Source of the DNA: Aquatica leii
Taxonomy: Eukaryota; Arthropoda; Insecta; Coleoptera; Lampyridae
Reading direction: 5' to 3'
DNA length: 64,000 nucleotides
Assembly: GCA_035610365.1 (NCBI GenBank)
Contig: CM069438.1
Span: 47,674,837 to 47,738,836, forward strand
Both the position numbers and the translations under genes were made by a program. The notes under the pieces were generated by a model, which was given only the letters and a program-made list of their open reading frames with translations, did no database searches and was not told the DNA's origin. Shown here in pieces: positions 55,095-64,000 of this stretch; position 1 is the first letter of the stretch, and each line of letters opens with the position of its first letter.

Positions 55095-56522
55095 CTACTT
55101 TTTCTTCCCTCCTCTCCCTTTTTGAAAAACTATCATCTTAGACTTTCCCACATTTAAACCCAAATCTTTTCTTTCCAGATACCTCTTTATCGTATTTATC
55201 ATACCTTTCATCTCCAACTCATTTTTTGCCACTATGACCATATCGTCTGCATATGCCAATATCCACACTTTAATTCCTCCCTCTATAACAATCCCACCAC
55301 ACTGACCACCCTTCAACACTTTTTCTATGTCCCCTATATACAGTGCAAATAAAATAGGGCTAAGAGGACACCCCTGCCTTAGCCCCTTCCTCGTTCAAAA
55401 CACTTCACTAACACTATCCCCTATGTTTACCCTATTCTTAGTTTCTTTATATATCCCTTCTAGTTTCCTCACTAGTTGTTCCTCTATTCCCTTTTTTCTT
55501 AACACTCTCCACAGCTTTTCCCTATTCACATTATCAAACGTAGCTTCTATGTCCATAAAGAAAGCGTATACCTTACCCTTTTTCTTATCTAGCTCTCCAT
55601 TCACTAACTGTTTCAATATATAGGCATTGTCTATTGCCCTTCTTCCCACTCTAAATCCCATCTGCCAATCTGGTAATAGTCTTTTTTCTTCCACTTCCTT
55701 TTCCAACCTCCTTTGTATAATCATGGCATACAATTTATAACCTACATTAGTGACACTAATCCCTCTATAATTTTTTACCTGTTTCCTATCCCCTCCCTTA
55801 TAAACAGGCAGAATTAAATTTTCTTTCCAACTCCCTGGCAATTCCTCTCCTTTCCATATTGTATTAAAAATTTTTCTTACATTTCCTTTTACTCTCTCCC
55901 CTACATATTTCCATTGTTCTCCTTGCGTACCGTCCGTTCCTGCCGTCTTTCTTAATTTAAGTCTATTTATTGCCTCCTCCATTTCCTCTTTCGTTATCTC
56001 CCTCTCCTCCTGTATTGTATTTACCTCTTGCAATATCACCTGCACTGGTCCTTCTCTTGTTCCCTCCAAACGCTCCATACAATAACCCAACCACACCTTT
56101 ATATCCGTTAAACCTCCTCTCCTCTTACCTCTTCTTCTCTCCTTGTTTAGAAATTCCCACACTTCTCCTTCTTTCTTTATTTCCTTTACTTGTTTCTCCA
56201 TTTCCTCTTTATACGACACCTTTTTCTCAGAACATACATTTTTAAAATTCACTTTCTTCTCCTTATACTCTTGCACATCTATTTTACCTTTCTTCCATTT
56301 TCTTCTAGCATTTCTCATCTCTGTTTTTGCTTCTCTACATTCTCTATTCCACCACTTATTTTCGTTCCTCTTTTTTCCTTGTCTTTTCTCATACCTTTTC
56401 TTTTCTACTGCCTTCTCCATTTCTGCCGTCAACTCCTTTAGTCCTTCTTCCCCCCCTACCTCTCGCCAAATCACTTGCTCCAACTTCATCTTATATCTTA
56501 CTATGCTTTCCTCAGTCCACAC
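55095..56522 (-). pseudogene. LINE reverse transcriptase (linker, fingers, palm)
   Basis: A 375-codon frame from 56522 holds the basic linker ('KWWNRECREAKTEMRNARRK'), 'KTAGTDGTQGEQWKY', 'LILPVYKGGDRKQVKNYRGI', 'DWQMGFRVGRRAIDN' and 'YAFFMDIEATFDNV' (motif A, first Asp). A single stop after 'SVSEVF' is followed by 'GLRQGCPLSPILFALYIGDI' (motif B) and 'ILAYADDMVIVAKNE' (motif C, both Asp intact) up to 55095. RT motifs are all present; one stop and one frame change stop translation. Motif A has 'EATFD', normally 'KAAFD'. Confidence 0.92.
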
Positions 56523-56849
56523 CTTATTTACTCCCCATCCCGTCTGTTCCTCCTTAATTCCTTAATTCCTTTCCTTTTAAAATCACTTCCAGTGGCTGAT
56601 GATCCGATTCCTCTTTATCCCCCACTTTAAAACTTTCTATATCCTCCCACATCTCTCCACTCACTATCACGTAGTCGACCACCGATTCTTCCCTCCCTCC
56701 CATATAAGTGTAGTCACCTCTGTCTCCCTCCTCTATATTTCCATTAAGAATTGATCACCCTTTTTCCTCACATATCTCCACTAACATTTTCCCATTCCTA
56801 TTAACTGTCTTATCCATGCTAACTCTTCTCTTTACTTCCCCTCCAATAA

Positions 56850-57323
56850 TCACTCCTCCCTTTTCCCCTGTTCTCGCGTTAAAATCCCCCTTATAATAAT
56901 CTTTTCCTTTTCCTCCCCCTGTACCATTTTCTCAAACTGTTCACTTATCATCCTCATAGCCCGCCCATAAACTGTTAACACTATATATTTTTCTTTTCCT
57001 TCTCTGACCACATAATTTTTTACAATCCCTATCTCTTGCTTCTCGTTTCCCTCCTCCTCTTCAACCGACCAGTTCCTTTTGATGCCCGTTAGTATCCCTC
57101 CCCTTGCTCTACCTATACTTTCTCTTCTTGTTGCAAATTCCACCTTCCAATTATAACCCTCTGGTAATTTTTCTTTCCATACTTCCCAGTCTTTTTCTTC
57201 CAACCATGTTTCCGACATTCCCATCATATCAAAACCCTCTACATATCTCCAGAAATCCTCTTCCTTATTTTTTATGCCTGCCACATTCCAAAACAATAAT
57301 TTTATTTGATTCTGCTTTTCCAT
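56850..57323 (-). pseudogene. LINE endonuclease (EEP/APE type)
   Basis: Starts 'MEKQNQIKLLFWNVAGIKNK', with the Asn of 'WNV', and continues 'MGMSETWLEE' (catalytic Glu of 'SETW'), 'GRARGGILTGIKRN' and 'YIVLTVYGRA'. The 'GDFNARTG' block is split by a frameshift near 56.88 kb ('IIIRGILTREQG'). It resumes in the next frame with 'VDYVIVSGEMWEDI' and 'ESDHQPL', the final catalytic 'SDH'. It would nick the target DNA for primed reverse transcription. One or two frame changes are enough to inactivate it. Confidence 0.9.
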
Positions 57324-57329
57324 CTCATT

Positions 57330-57545
57330 TTCCTTAAAACTTGCTAATTCAACATCATTTGATCCATCCTTCCCTCCTCCAACTCTTAGTTTTTTGCCCC
57401 CTTCTTCACTAGAGTTCCCCTCTCCTCATCCCAAAATCTTTCTTCACCTTCCACCCACACTTTCAAGAATCTTATTTTAATACTTTTCCCCTTTCCCTTC
57501 ATCTTACTCGCCTCATCTAAATCTAAATTTTTAACCACTAAGTTG
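57330..57545 (-). pseudogene. End of LINE ORF1
   Basis: The minus strand reads 'LVVKNLDLDEASKMKGKGKS' then 'IKIRFLKVWVEGEERFWDEE', and stops shortly before the endonuclease start at 57323. It resembles the last part of an ORF1 protein upstream of ORF2 in this family. Everything further upstream is absent; the element is 5' truncated near 57545 against AT-rich DNA. Confidence 0.65.
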
Positions 57546-58330
57546 TAAAAAAATTTGAAAAAAGAATTCTTATTTTGATAGTTTTTTTTTTACAAAGTTT
57601 TTGTCTTTTTAGATGTTTTCTCTAAGCAACAACCTTAAAGGTTTCTATAAAAAGTTTTTGGAATTTACGATGAGTACCCAAATCTATACCAGGGTTTTAG
57701 CTGATTTTGGCACGTTTTAGCATCAAAGAACTAGGGAGTTTCAATGATAACAGTGTTAATAAGACCCACTGCTTTTTGGCTTAGGACAATTTTGGATAAC
57801 CTTGTGACATAATTGCTGTTGAAGCATCCGATACGATCGTGACATCAAATAAAAATAATAAAAATTTTTTGCCAATTATGTAACATTGTCTAAAAATATT
57901 TTAAATCTTTTTCCGTTTTGTAGGTCCAATATTTCGGATCGATTTCTTTGATGCCAAGACAAACGTTTTTGTTTATTACGTTTCAGGATCCTTAGTTGTC
58001 ATTTGTTCCTATTAGCTCCATGCGCGACACTTGATTCACTCCCTTTTCCATCATTTGGAAACCCGCCCGATAAGTGGCGCAACTCGAGGGTGTTTTTTTT
58101 GTAAAAAAAATAAAATGTTTTTTTTCCAAACTAAAGTAGCAGATATTTACGTTTTCTATTCTCACTTTTTTTTTACTAGGGTTTCTCTTCAGATTGCGAA
58201 TGAATCTTTCGTCTTTAGCTAAAGCCGAAGTAACTGATTTTCTAAATTGCGAGCAACGGCGATTCCTGGTATTAAAACCAGACGATTTCATTAATTTGTT
58301 AATTATGATATATACTTTGATTTTCTATAG
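57545..58330. other. AT-rich interval with nothing recognised
   Basis: About 0.8 kb between the LINE 5' end and the R1-type 5' leader. Only short open frames, no repeat shared elsewhere in the window. Confidence 0.4.
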
Positions 58331-58492
58331 TGTAAATTTCTGTACACGGAAAGTTTTAAAACCCTATCTCCACGTGGTTAAAGGTGGGCAACAAAGCTCA
58401 GTTCAAAGGGTTAGGTCGACACTAGTTATTCGCCGTAATCCTAAGAAGTCGCGCTGTCGCGCACACCTTCTCTCGTCCTCTCGGTCTTCGCT

Positions 58493-59525
58493 ATGGAGAT
58501 TGAGCCTGCCAGTGTCAAGCCTCGTCGCGAAGCCGAGTCTGACGACAAATCGAATGTCTCCCAACTATCCTTGACAGAAGAATCCTTTGAAGCAGAAGTC
58601 CTAACTATGATTAAGCTGATTTCTACCTCCAAAGAATCTGTTGCCAGACGAACTGAATTAATGAATGTACTGTCCCGCATCCAAGCCATCTTCCGTAGAT
58701 CCACTCTTTCCAAAAGAATGTCGCAGCAACATTTAGATATTACTGACGCTCTTAGGGGCCTACAAACTGCCTTGAAGACGGTGACTAACGAGTTGTCATC
58801 ACCAGCCATCCAACAAGTCACAACCGGTCTTGTTTCTTACCTTCAAGTAGCTCGGTCTAGCAGAGTAGCAGACAGAGTGAAGGTACCTTTTTGTAAATCC
58901 GTCGCTCCAGTCCCAAGATCTACAATTGTTATAGATCCCAAGCTTGAATCTAACATGAAGACATCTGACGAGACCAAAACAATGCTCATGACAGTCCTTA
59001 ATCCTACCACGCTCGGTCTAGACTAGACCGAGTGACGAAAATGGGCAAAATTCTGTTCGCTTAGAGTCCGAAAAGACCGACCAGATTCCAGCGGATATCG
59101 TCGACAAAGCCGGCCTTGTCATCAGACCGCAAGACAAAATATTTTCTAGGATCTCTATCACGGACGTTCTTACCAACCTCTTCGCCAAGCAGAGGCGATC
59201 CTTGAGCAAAACTTCAATGTCGCCACTAATGAAATAACGCTACAGGCCAGAGAACACTTAAAGGTGCTATTCAAATTCTGACCCAGAGATAGATCCAATG
59301 GCAATTGGATAATTGAAATAACTCCGGAGGTAAGAAAGTACCTCATGGCCAGACGTCATGTTTACGTTGCATGAAACTCATGCAGAGTCAATGACTATGT
59401 ACGCATCATAAGATGCTATAAATACCAAAAGTTCGGTCACCAATCAGTTGAATGTAAAAACAAAATTCAATGTGGTATTTGTGCTGAAAAGCACAAAACT
59501 AAAGGTTGCCTAAACACCAGTAGTT
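58493..59525 (+). pseudogene. R1-type gag (ORF1) with zinc knuckles
   Basis: From 58493: 'MEIEPASVKPRREAESDDKS', a helical region 'RRTELMNVLSRIQAIFRRS', and an open frame to 59026 that stops at 'GLD'. The reading continues in another frame with 'DIVDKAGLVIRPQDKIFSRI', 'NEITLQAREHLKVL' and 'RKYLMARRHVYVAWNSCRV'. It ends in two knuckles near 59408-59520: 'CYKYQKFGHQSVEC' (second Cys is Tyr) and 'CGICAEKHKTKGC' (complete). R1-clade gag proteins end with such knuckles. ORF1 binds the element RNA. A stop at 59026 and at least one frameshift break it. Confidence 0.85.
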
Positions 59526-59526
59526 A

Positions 59527-59880
59527 TGTAGTGAGGATCCTGGCTTACTCGGGTAAGATCGGTAAGAGATCGTGAAATTTCGTTGCTATCGTTTCGTTTC
59601 GGGTATGCTCGAGTTGCATTCGGATTTTGTAAGTCGGGATAGATCGTATTGGTGATGGGGGAATCGTAAAGAATTGTAGGAGTCGTTTCGTTTCGGTAAT
59701 GATCGGATGTAGGTCAGTCGGTGAAGATCGTAGTGATGGTCGATGTTTTTGGTGGGGATGCTATTGTGTGTATATAAAGGTAACATTTATCATGATTTAA
59801 TATTAGTATTTTAATAACTCTTATTCGTTTTAATAATTTATTTATTTAATAAATTAAGATGGAAGCATTTTTTACAAACT
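59527..59880 (+). other. Promoter-like block inserted in R1 copy 1
   Basis: The block begins after the gag knuckles with 'gtagtgaggatcctggctta' and is richer in GC (several 'gatcg' and 'gtttcg') than its surroundings. It has a good TATA element TATATAAAGG at 59771-59780, a ~75-bp AT-rich leader, and ATG at 59859 opening 'MEAFFTNLNKTTEERLQA' before a stop. It looks like the LTR/leader and first gag codons of some other retroelement, or a captured host promoter. No second copy lies in the window, so its identity is open. Confidence 0.45.
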
Positions 59881-61020
59881 TGAACAAAACTACAGAAGAA
59901 CGTCTCCAAGCATAGACTCTGCATTTTTATAGACATCTTCGGAGCGTTCAATAACGTATGGTGGCTATCAATAATTGAATCTCTTGTCGTCAAGAGAGCA
60001 CCTGCAGACGAAGTACTCGTCATTCGTAGTTATTTATCGAGTCGCTCAATTGTTTATTCCACGAACGTTTCTGGCTGTTCTTATACAAAACGACTGACAA
60101 AAAGGCTCAATTTTTGGGCCGACCTTGTGGAACGTTGTTGTTGATTCCTTACTTGAACGAGACTTACTTGATAACTGCGACATTTTCGCCTATGCGGATA
60201 ATATTACTATCACAGTATCCGCAGACAATAGACGCGACTTAGAGGCGAAATCACGACAGTACCTGGACACTCTGACTTGCTGGGCTGCCAACAACAAATT
60301 GACAGTCTCAGCTGACAAGACCAAATACATGGTTTTTGGCTCCCCGTTGTCAAGAGCTCTCACAGTTCATCTAAACGATATTCCAGTCTAAAAGGTTTTC
60401 AAATACCTCGGACTTTTGCTTGATCACAAACTGAGCTTTGTCAAACACTGTTCCTATGTGGTTAACAAGGATAAAAGAGTCTTGCACTTGTTTTACATGT
60501 ATTATCGTCGTAAATAGAACCTACATAGGAAATCATTAGTACCATTTTCAATAGTGCAGTCATCCCCATGCTCACATATGATTTAGACATTTGGTACAAT
60601 AGACTAAAACATACTCATATTGTTTGGAACGCTCCTCGGGGCATATCGTACAGTTCCTATCGATTCCTTATGCGTCGTGGCAAAATATCCTTCTCTGCAT
60701 CTGCTATTGCAGGAAATATACTGCACCAAAGTTCTCTCAAGGGCTGGCACTTGTACCGTTTTAGACCAGCAAGTTTCGACCGCAGATTTTCTTTTCTTTT
60801 CGGCCGTCAAACGTCATCTCAGGGCTTTGATCTTGAATAAATGGCAGCGGCTGTGGGATACATCCCGTAAGGGGCGTAACACCTATTTTATGATACCCAA
60901 TATCCTAAACTGGATCAACATGTCCCCCGATCTGGGACGAGCGACCATCCAAATTTTTACATCTCACGGCGGGTTCCGTTGTCATCTGCAACGCATCAGC
61001 ACCTGCGTCACATAAAATTG
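59880..61020 (+). pseudogene. R1-type reverse transcriptase and C-terminal domain
   Basis: Starts within RT motif A: 'FIDIFGAFNNVWWLSIIESL' (Asp present), then 'LVIRSYLSSRSIVYST'. A frame change gives 'TLWNVVVDSLLERDLLDN' and 'DIFAYADNITITVSADN'. The catalytic YADD box reads YADN here, so the second aspartate is lost. 'CWAANNKLTVSADKTKYMVF' (motif D/E), 'VFKYLGLLLDHKLSFVKH', 'GAYRTVPIDSLCVVAKYPSL' and 'IQIFTSHGGFRCHLQRIST' complete the R1 C-terminal domain. Several frame changes. The FADD/YADD loss and missing endonuclease make it inactive. Confidence 0.88.
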
Positions 61021-61480
61021 TCGGGAGTTTGATGATGACCGGAGTACCCTAACAACCAGAGTGAAGAGAGAGTAAAAGTAGCGTATTTATTTAGTTTTTT
61101 AATTACATGAGGGCTTATTATTTTAGAGTATTTCATTTTGATTATTTTTAGTTTTGTTAACATTTTCAGTTTTTTTAGCCGTAGCTGACTTGACTAACTG
61201 GCCTCATCCTGTCCATTACAATAAAGTTTTCTTTTTCCGCCTACTTGGTTTCTAACCTAAGAAGTGATGACAAGCCGAAAGGTAGGTGCCTCGCGGAACT
61301 TCGTGCTCTCTAAGAGATCTTTCATCTCAAAATTTATATCCTAAATAGTTCAATCCTCTATGTGGCGAACTTGAACCAAGCAAGTTCGGGTGGTTGGTGG
61401 GTCTATTTTCTCCTCCTCCTCCTTCTTCTCACTGTTTTTAGCTAAAACAAAATGACATTGATTTACTAATTGTGAGTAAT
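61020..61480 (+). other. R1 copy 1 3' UTR and spacer to copy 2
   Basis: The stretch to about 61300 ends with 'tacttggtttctaacctaag' and 'ggtaggtgcctcgcgg'. Very similar text stands at 63840-63900 ('caacttggttttctgcttca', 'ggtaggtgactcgct') and marks the end of copy 2. About 180-250 bp of spacer with a small pyrimidine run ('ctcctcctcctccttcttct', 61409-61430) follows before the second leader. Confidence 0.6.
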
Positions 61481-61619
61481 TAGACGAAGTCGGATAATTT
61501 TGATAGTAATTTTGTAATTATTTTGATTTGGTGTAAGAGTTTTTTTTACGAAGCTTTAGAGCTTTATCTCCACGAGGTTAAAGTTGGGCAACGACACACA
61601 AGCTATAAGTTCAGCCCTT

Positions 61620-62350
61620 TCTATGATTAAGTTTCTGTATATGGTTAAAAGGGTATCAGGCAGCCAGTCTGTTCTCCAGCCAACAGTCTACGAGTGTTGC
61701 GTGTCGCGTTCTACCTCCTCTATTTCTTTAACCTCTTCCGCTATGGAAGTTAAATCCGCCTCATCGTTATCTCTGTTCCTAACGATACCTTGCCTGACGC
61801 ATTAAAGAATTTTTTGACACAGATATTAGCGCCTAACCAAAATTATTTTTGATTATAAAATAACCCTATCAAAGCAATCTGAAATGATAGACATACTCAG
61901 TAGTCTTCAAGCGACTTTTAGAAAATCCATGATATTGAGCCGCGTAACGCAAAAATTGCTGACATCGCCGATGCCTTAGAAGGCAAACTGTTTCTGCCAA
62001 AATATCCATCACTCTTGCTACAGATTCTACTACTTTTTCGTACGGCCAAACAACCAGATCTAAAAATAGAGCGAGTTACAGTTACTGGTAAAAGTGTTGC
62101 CCTTGTTCCTTGTTCAACTATTGTTATTGTGCCTAAACCGGATTCTCTGTTAAAGACATTGAACGAAACTAAAACGACCTTAAAGCCCTTAACTATGGCC
62201 TACAACTGGACATAGAACCAAGACAGGGTAAAATTTGTGCGAACCTACGGCCATCTTTAATAAAGCCGGTTTGATCGTCAAACCGCAAAGTAAATTCGTA
62301 CTTCGTGTTTTTATCCTCGACGTCTCTAGAAACTTGGAAACCATCCTATG
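61620..62350 (+). pseudogene. R1-type gag remnant (copy 2)
   Basis: Decayed text with a Ser-rich start ('STSSISLTSSAMEVKSASSL'), 'SEMIDILSSLQATFRKSMIL' (copy 1: 'RRTELMNVLSRIQAIFRRS') and 'FNKAGLIVKPQSKFVLRVFI' (copy 1: 'VDKAGLVIRPQDKIFSRISI'). This collinear similarity to copy 1 makes the call solid, although no piece exceeds about 60 codons without a stop. It was about 65-75% similar at protein level in the readable parts, so the copies represent an old divergence. Confidence 0.75.
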
Positions 62351-62459
62351 GCTAAATTTTGACAATGCTTTTGATAAACTTTTACATCCTGTCAATGAGC
62401 AATTAAAAGTTTTATTTTACTTTGGCCCTTGGGACAGAGTCAACCGTCACCGGATACTG

Positions 62460-63370
62460 GAACCAGCAGTCTCAAAATTTCTTTTGGCATTTGGCATTTA
62501 CGTCGCCTGGAATGCCAATGACCATATCCGTGTTACGCGTTGCTTTAATTTTCTTCTATGCGGTACTACTCAGCTATTGTTTTCAATAGTTTGAAGCCCG
62601 TCAGAATTGTTACACTCCTTCGCAATCGTCGGTTTTTTGTGGCCGAGTAAAAGACGTACGCATTCATCTTTAACACCTTGATAAAATTGATGAACTAGAA
62701 GACGTTCCGATCATAATAGCAAGTGACTTTAATTTGAAATCGTTGCTCTGGCACTCCACGGTAACTGACAAACGAAGAGGATGAGTGGAAAACCTCGTGG
62801 GCGAATGCGACTTTTGTGTTGTCAAAAAACCTGACCAATTTTTTACTTTTTCTAGTTACTTGGGCTTGACAAACATCCACGTTCGTCACTTTGGCGTCCC
62901 TTTCTGTTGCCAAAAAAATTCTAAACTAACGTGTTATTCCAGAAGTTATTGAAAGTGACCACCGACTAATTCAGTTTGAGTAAACCGTTTGCCCAAAACC
63001 TATCTCTAAGAAAATCTCTGCTTATATGCAATTTCTATTCCGACTTATCTTTCACGTTGTGCTACAATCTTAGATCTGTAGACGCCATCACTGGTCTGAC
63101 CAATATGATCTTCGATTCTTCCCAAAATAACTTAGACTATATAGCGTAACCTTTAGAGAAGATGTACCGTGATAGAGCCTGAAGTTAAATCGGTTATAGC
63201 GAGCGGTAAGTTATCTACGAAAACATCACCAACAAACCCTACCAGACTTAAAAAATCAATGGCTTGCCTCTTACAAGACCGCACTTCACCGATATAAACT
63301 GGCAGTAAAAACAGAAAAATATAGCTCTTGGCAAAGATTCGTTGAAAAAACGAATCGTGGGAGTTAGTTC
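62460..63370 (+). pseudogene. R1-type endonuclease and linker (copy 2)
   Basis: From 62690: 'DVPIIIASDFNLKSLLWHST' and 'VTDKRRG', corresponding to the R1 endonuclease 'VI.GDFNAKS.LWGS...D.RG' (the Gly before Asp is Ser here). Further on, 'CDFCVVKKPDQFFTFSSYLG', 'TNIHVT', 'ESDHRLIQFE' (final 'SDHR') and a linker with 'SYKTALHRYKLAVKTEKYSS' and 'WQRFVEKTNRGS'. R1 has 'Y...I...K..SWR.FV......G' at this place. Several stops and frame changes. The endonuclease of R1-clade elements sets target choice; which target this one used cannot be read here. Confidence 0.8.
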
Positions 63371-64000
63371 ACAGGTTGTCTTTTCGTAAGTTTCTGTCGA
63401 TCTACCCGTGCTCCAGTGTTCACAATGATGACAGAAGCACCTTATCAGAATACGAAACTATTAAGACTATTGTTCATCATGCAACAAATTGGTGCTATAG
63501 TAATCTTAGCATGTTGGTAGTTGGATTTGCTAACCGCGAAAATTCGATAAACGTATCGAATAATAACACGATTGCAATCCACCAACGAATGTAGTGAAAA
63601 GTAACTATATCAGTAAAATTGCAAAAATTACCATTAGAGAGAACCAGTGTACGGCCGTTTCACCCTTTTGGGAATCATCAGCACTGGGAGAAAAAAAAGA
63701 TATTTAGTATGTTAAGGTATTTGCATGGTTTATAAGTTTCATATCGTATGTGGTATGCGCTTTTGAATTCAATCAATTTAGATATATAAACTAACTGTGC
63801 TAATCTTGCTGTTTTCATGTTTGTATAATTTCCTTTTCTTACCAACTTGGTTTTCTGCTTCAGACATGAGGATAAGCTGTAAGGTAGGTGACTCGCTAAA
63901 CCGCAATTAATAACGGTTAAAATCAATTTAAATATTTATTTGTATATCTAAGTTTTTGATAAACAAAGTGTGTTCAAACACTTATTTTGTTTAACTTACG
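63370..64000 (+). other. R1 copy 2 end and window edge
   Basis: 63376-63594 is a 72-codon frame with 'CSSVHNDDRSTL', perhaps a decayed 'CREFDDDRSTL' of copy 1, i.e. the extreme C-terminus. The 3' UTR similarity at 63840-63900 marks the end. Beyond 63900 the sequence is AT-rich and unassigned. Confidence 0.4.

Larger units (their letters stand above)
54044..57545 (-). mobile_element. Nearly complete LINE (minus strand), missing most of ORF1
   Basis: From 57545 downward: the end of an ORF1, an apurinic-type endonuclease (57323-56850), a linker and RT (56522-55095), and a C-terminal region with a CCHC zinc motif (55.0-54.23 kb). A 3' UTR with 'ggccaaatggctagacaatt' and a (TAAA)n-like tail at 54044-54060 follows. 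The 30.1-kb insertion is a younger, 5'-truncated member of the same family, since the two share the 3' half with roughly 90% identity. Only a handful of frame changes and stops are visible in 3.3 kb. The 5' end is truncated within ORF1. Confidence 0.92.
58330..61300 (+). mobile_element. R1-clade LINE, copy 1 (rearranged)
   Basis: Order: 5' leader (58330-58490, with 'tatctccacg' and 'gttaaa'), gag-like ORF1 (58493-59525), an unrelated ~350-bp block (59527-59880), the RT palm onward (59.88-61.02 kb) and a 3' UTR to about 61300. Endonuclease and the RT fingers are missing and replaced by the block. R1-clade features are the CCHC gag, the 'W' pair after RT motif A and the C-terminal 'TSHGGFRCHLQRI' (R1 'TGHG.F..YL.R'). 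It is not within rDNA here. A second copy starts 200 bp downstream in the same orientation. Confidence 0.85.
61480..63900 (+). mobile_element. R1-clade LINE, copy 2 (gag-endonuclease part, RT deleted)
   Basis: The 5' leader at 61480-61620 repeats that of copy 1: 'ttatctccacgaggttaaag' against 'cctatctccacgtggttaaa', both with 'gggcaac'. Gag remnants run to about 62.35 kb, endonuclease to about 63.15 kb, a linker to 63.37 kb, and then a short end with the shared 3' UTR at 63840-63900. RT is missing. Copies 1 and 2 are in head-to-tail orientation with about 200 bp between them. Confidence 0.78.

Noticed and set aside
54363..56565. Plus-strand Ser/Pro/Leu/Phe-rich frames up to 152 codons
   Set aside because: Antisense of the minus-strand LINE; composition is the mirror of Glu/Lys/Arg-rich coding.
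58441..58821. 126-codon minus-strand frame
   Set aside because: Antisense of the R1-type gag frame starting at 58493, which continues into the zinc knuckles on the plus strand.
61409..61430. Pyrimidine run as a telomere-like or regulatory repeat
   Set aside because: Short CTC/CTT run with no TTAGG units and no partner elsewhere; probably simple sequence.

Overview
This is eukaryotic, AT-rich nuclear DNA, almost certainly from an arthropod and most likely an insect. The evidence is its combination of transposable elements: R1-clade and other LINEs, BEL/Pao, a Copia element with an initiator-Met-type internal primer site, Gypsy, mariner, piggyBac and a ZBED5-like hAT. A beetle-like genome is a guess I cannot support further. 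I see no host protein-coding gene, tRNA, rRNA or CRISPR. The window reads as heterochromatic or pericentromeric-type sequence: a satellite array next to nested, mostly dead transposons.

Layout. 1-7220: satellite array with a 1.12-kb higher-order repeat built from ~145-bp monomers around a palindromic AT box. 7.2-9.45 kb and 13.7-17.4 kb: two diverged copies of one composite made of LINE ends plus a shared insert; the second carries a tandem array of a ~330-bp LINE C-terminal module. 9.5-12.3 kb: 3'-truncated Copia on the minus strand with its 5' LTR and primer-binding site. 12.3-13.2 and 17.36-22.35 kb: related hAT-like remnants; the second holds a decayed BEL/Pao element. 24.3-24.6 kb: piggyBac C-terminus. 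24.65-29.36 kb: a LINE whose middle has expanded into ~880-bp tandem units. 30.09-30.80 kb: a young 5'-truncated LINE with 16-bp target duplications, inserted beside a mariner relic; a second mariner relic lies at 32.8-33.2 kb. 33.29-37.84 kb: a LINE interrupted by a Gypsy element (Gypsy-1, minus). 37.9-43.2 kb: LINE fragments and empty AT-rich DNA. 43.39-49.55 kb: a related, longer Gypsy element (Gypsy-2, plus). 49.6-54 kb: no recognisable element. 54.04-57.55 kb: an almost complete minus-strand LINE of the same family as the 30.1-kb copy. 58.3-63.9 kb: two R1-clade LINE copies, head to tail.

The most interesting signal is in the two Gypsy elements. Downstream of integrase, where an env or accessory gene would sit, both carry a region that reads as a macro domain of the OARD1/TARG1 type (ADP-ribosyl-glutamate hydrolase / ADP-ribose binding). 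It includes counterparts of the lysine and aspartate that are catalytic in human OARD1. Because two separately decayed copies share it, it was a normal part of this element family and not a chance junction. Capture of an ADP-ribosylation eraser by an LTR retrotransposon would parallel the macro domains of some RNA viruses. Function is inferred, and both copies here are broken.
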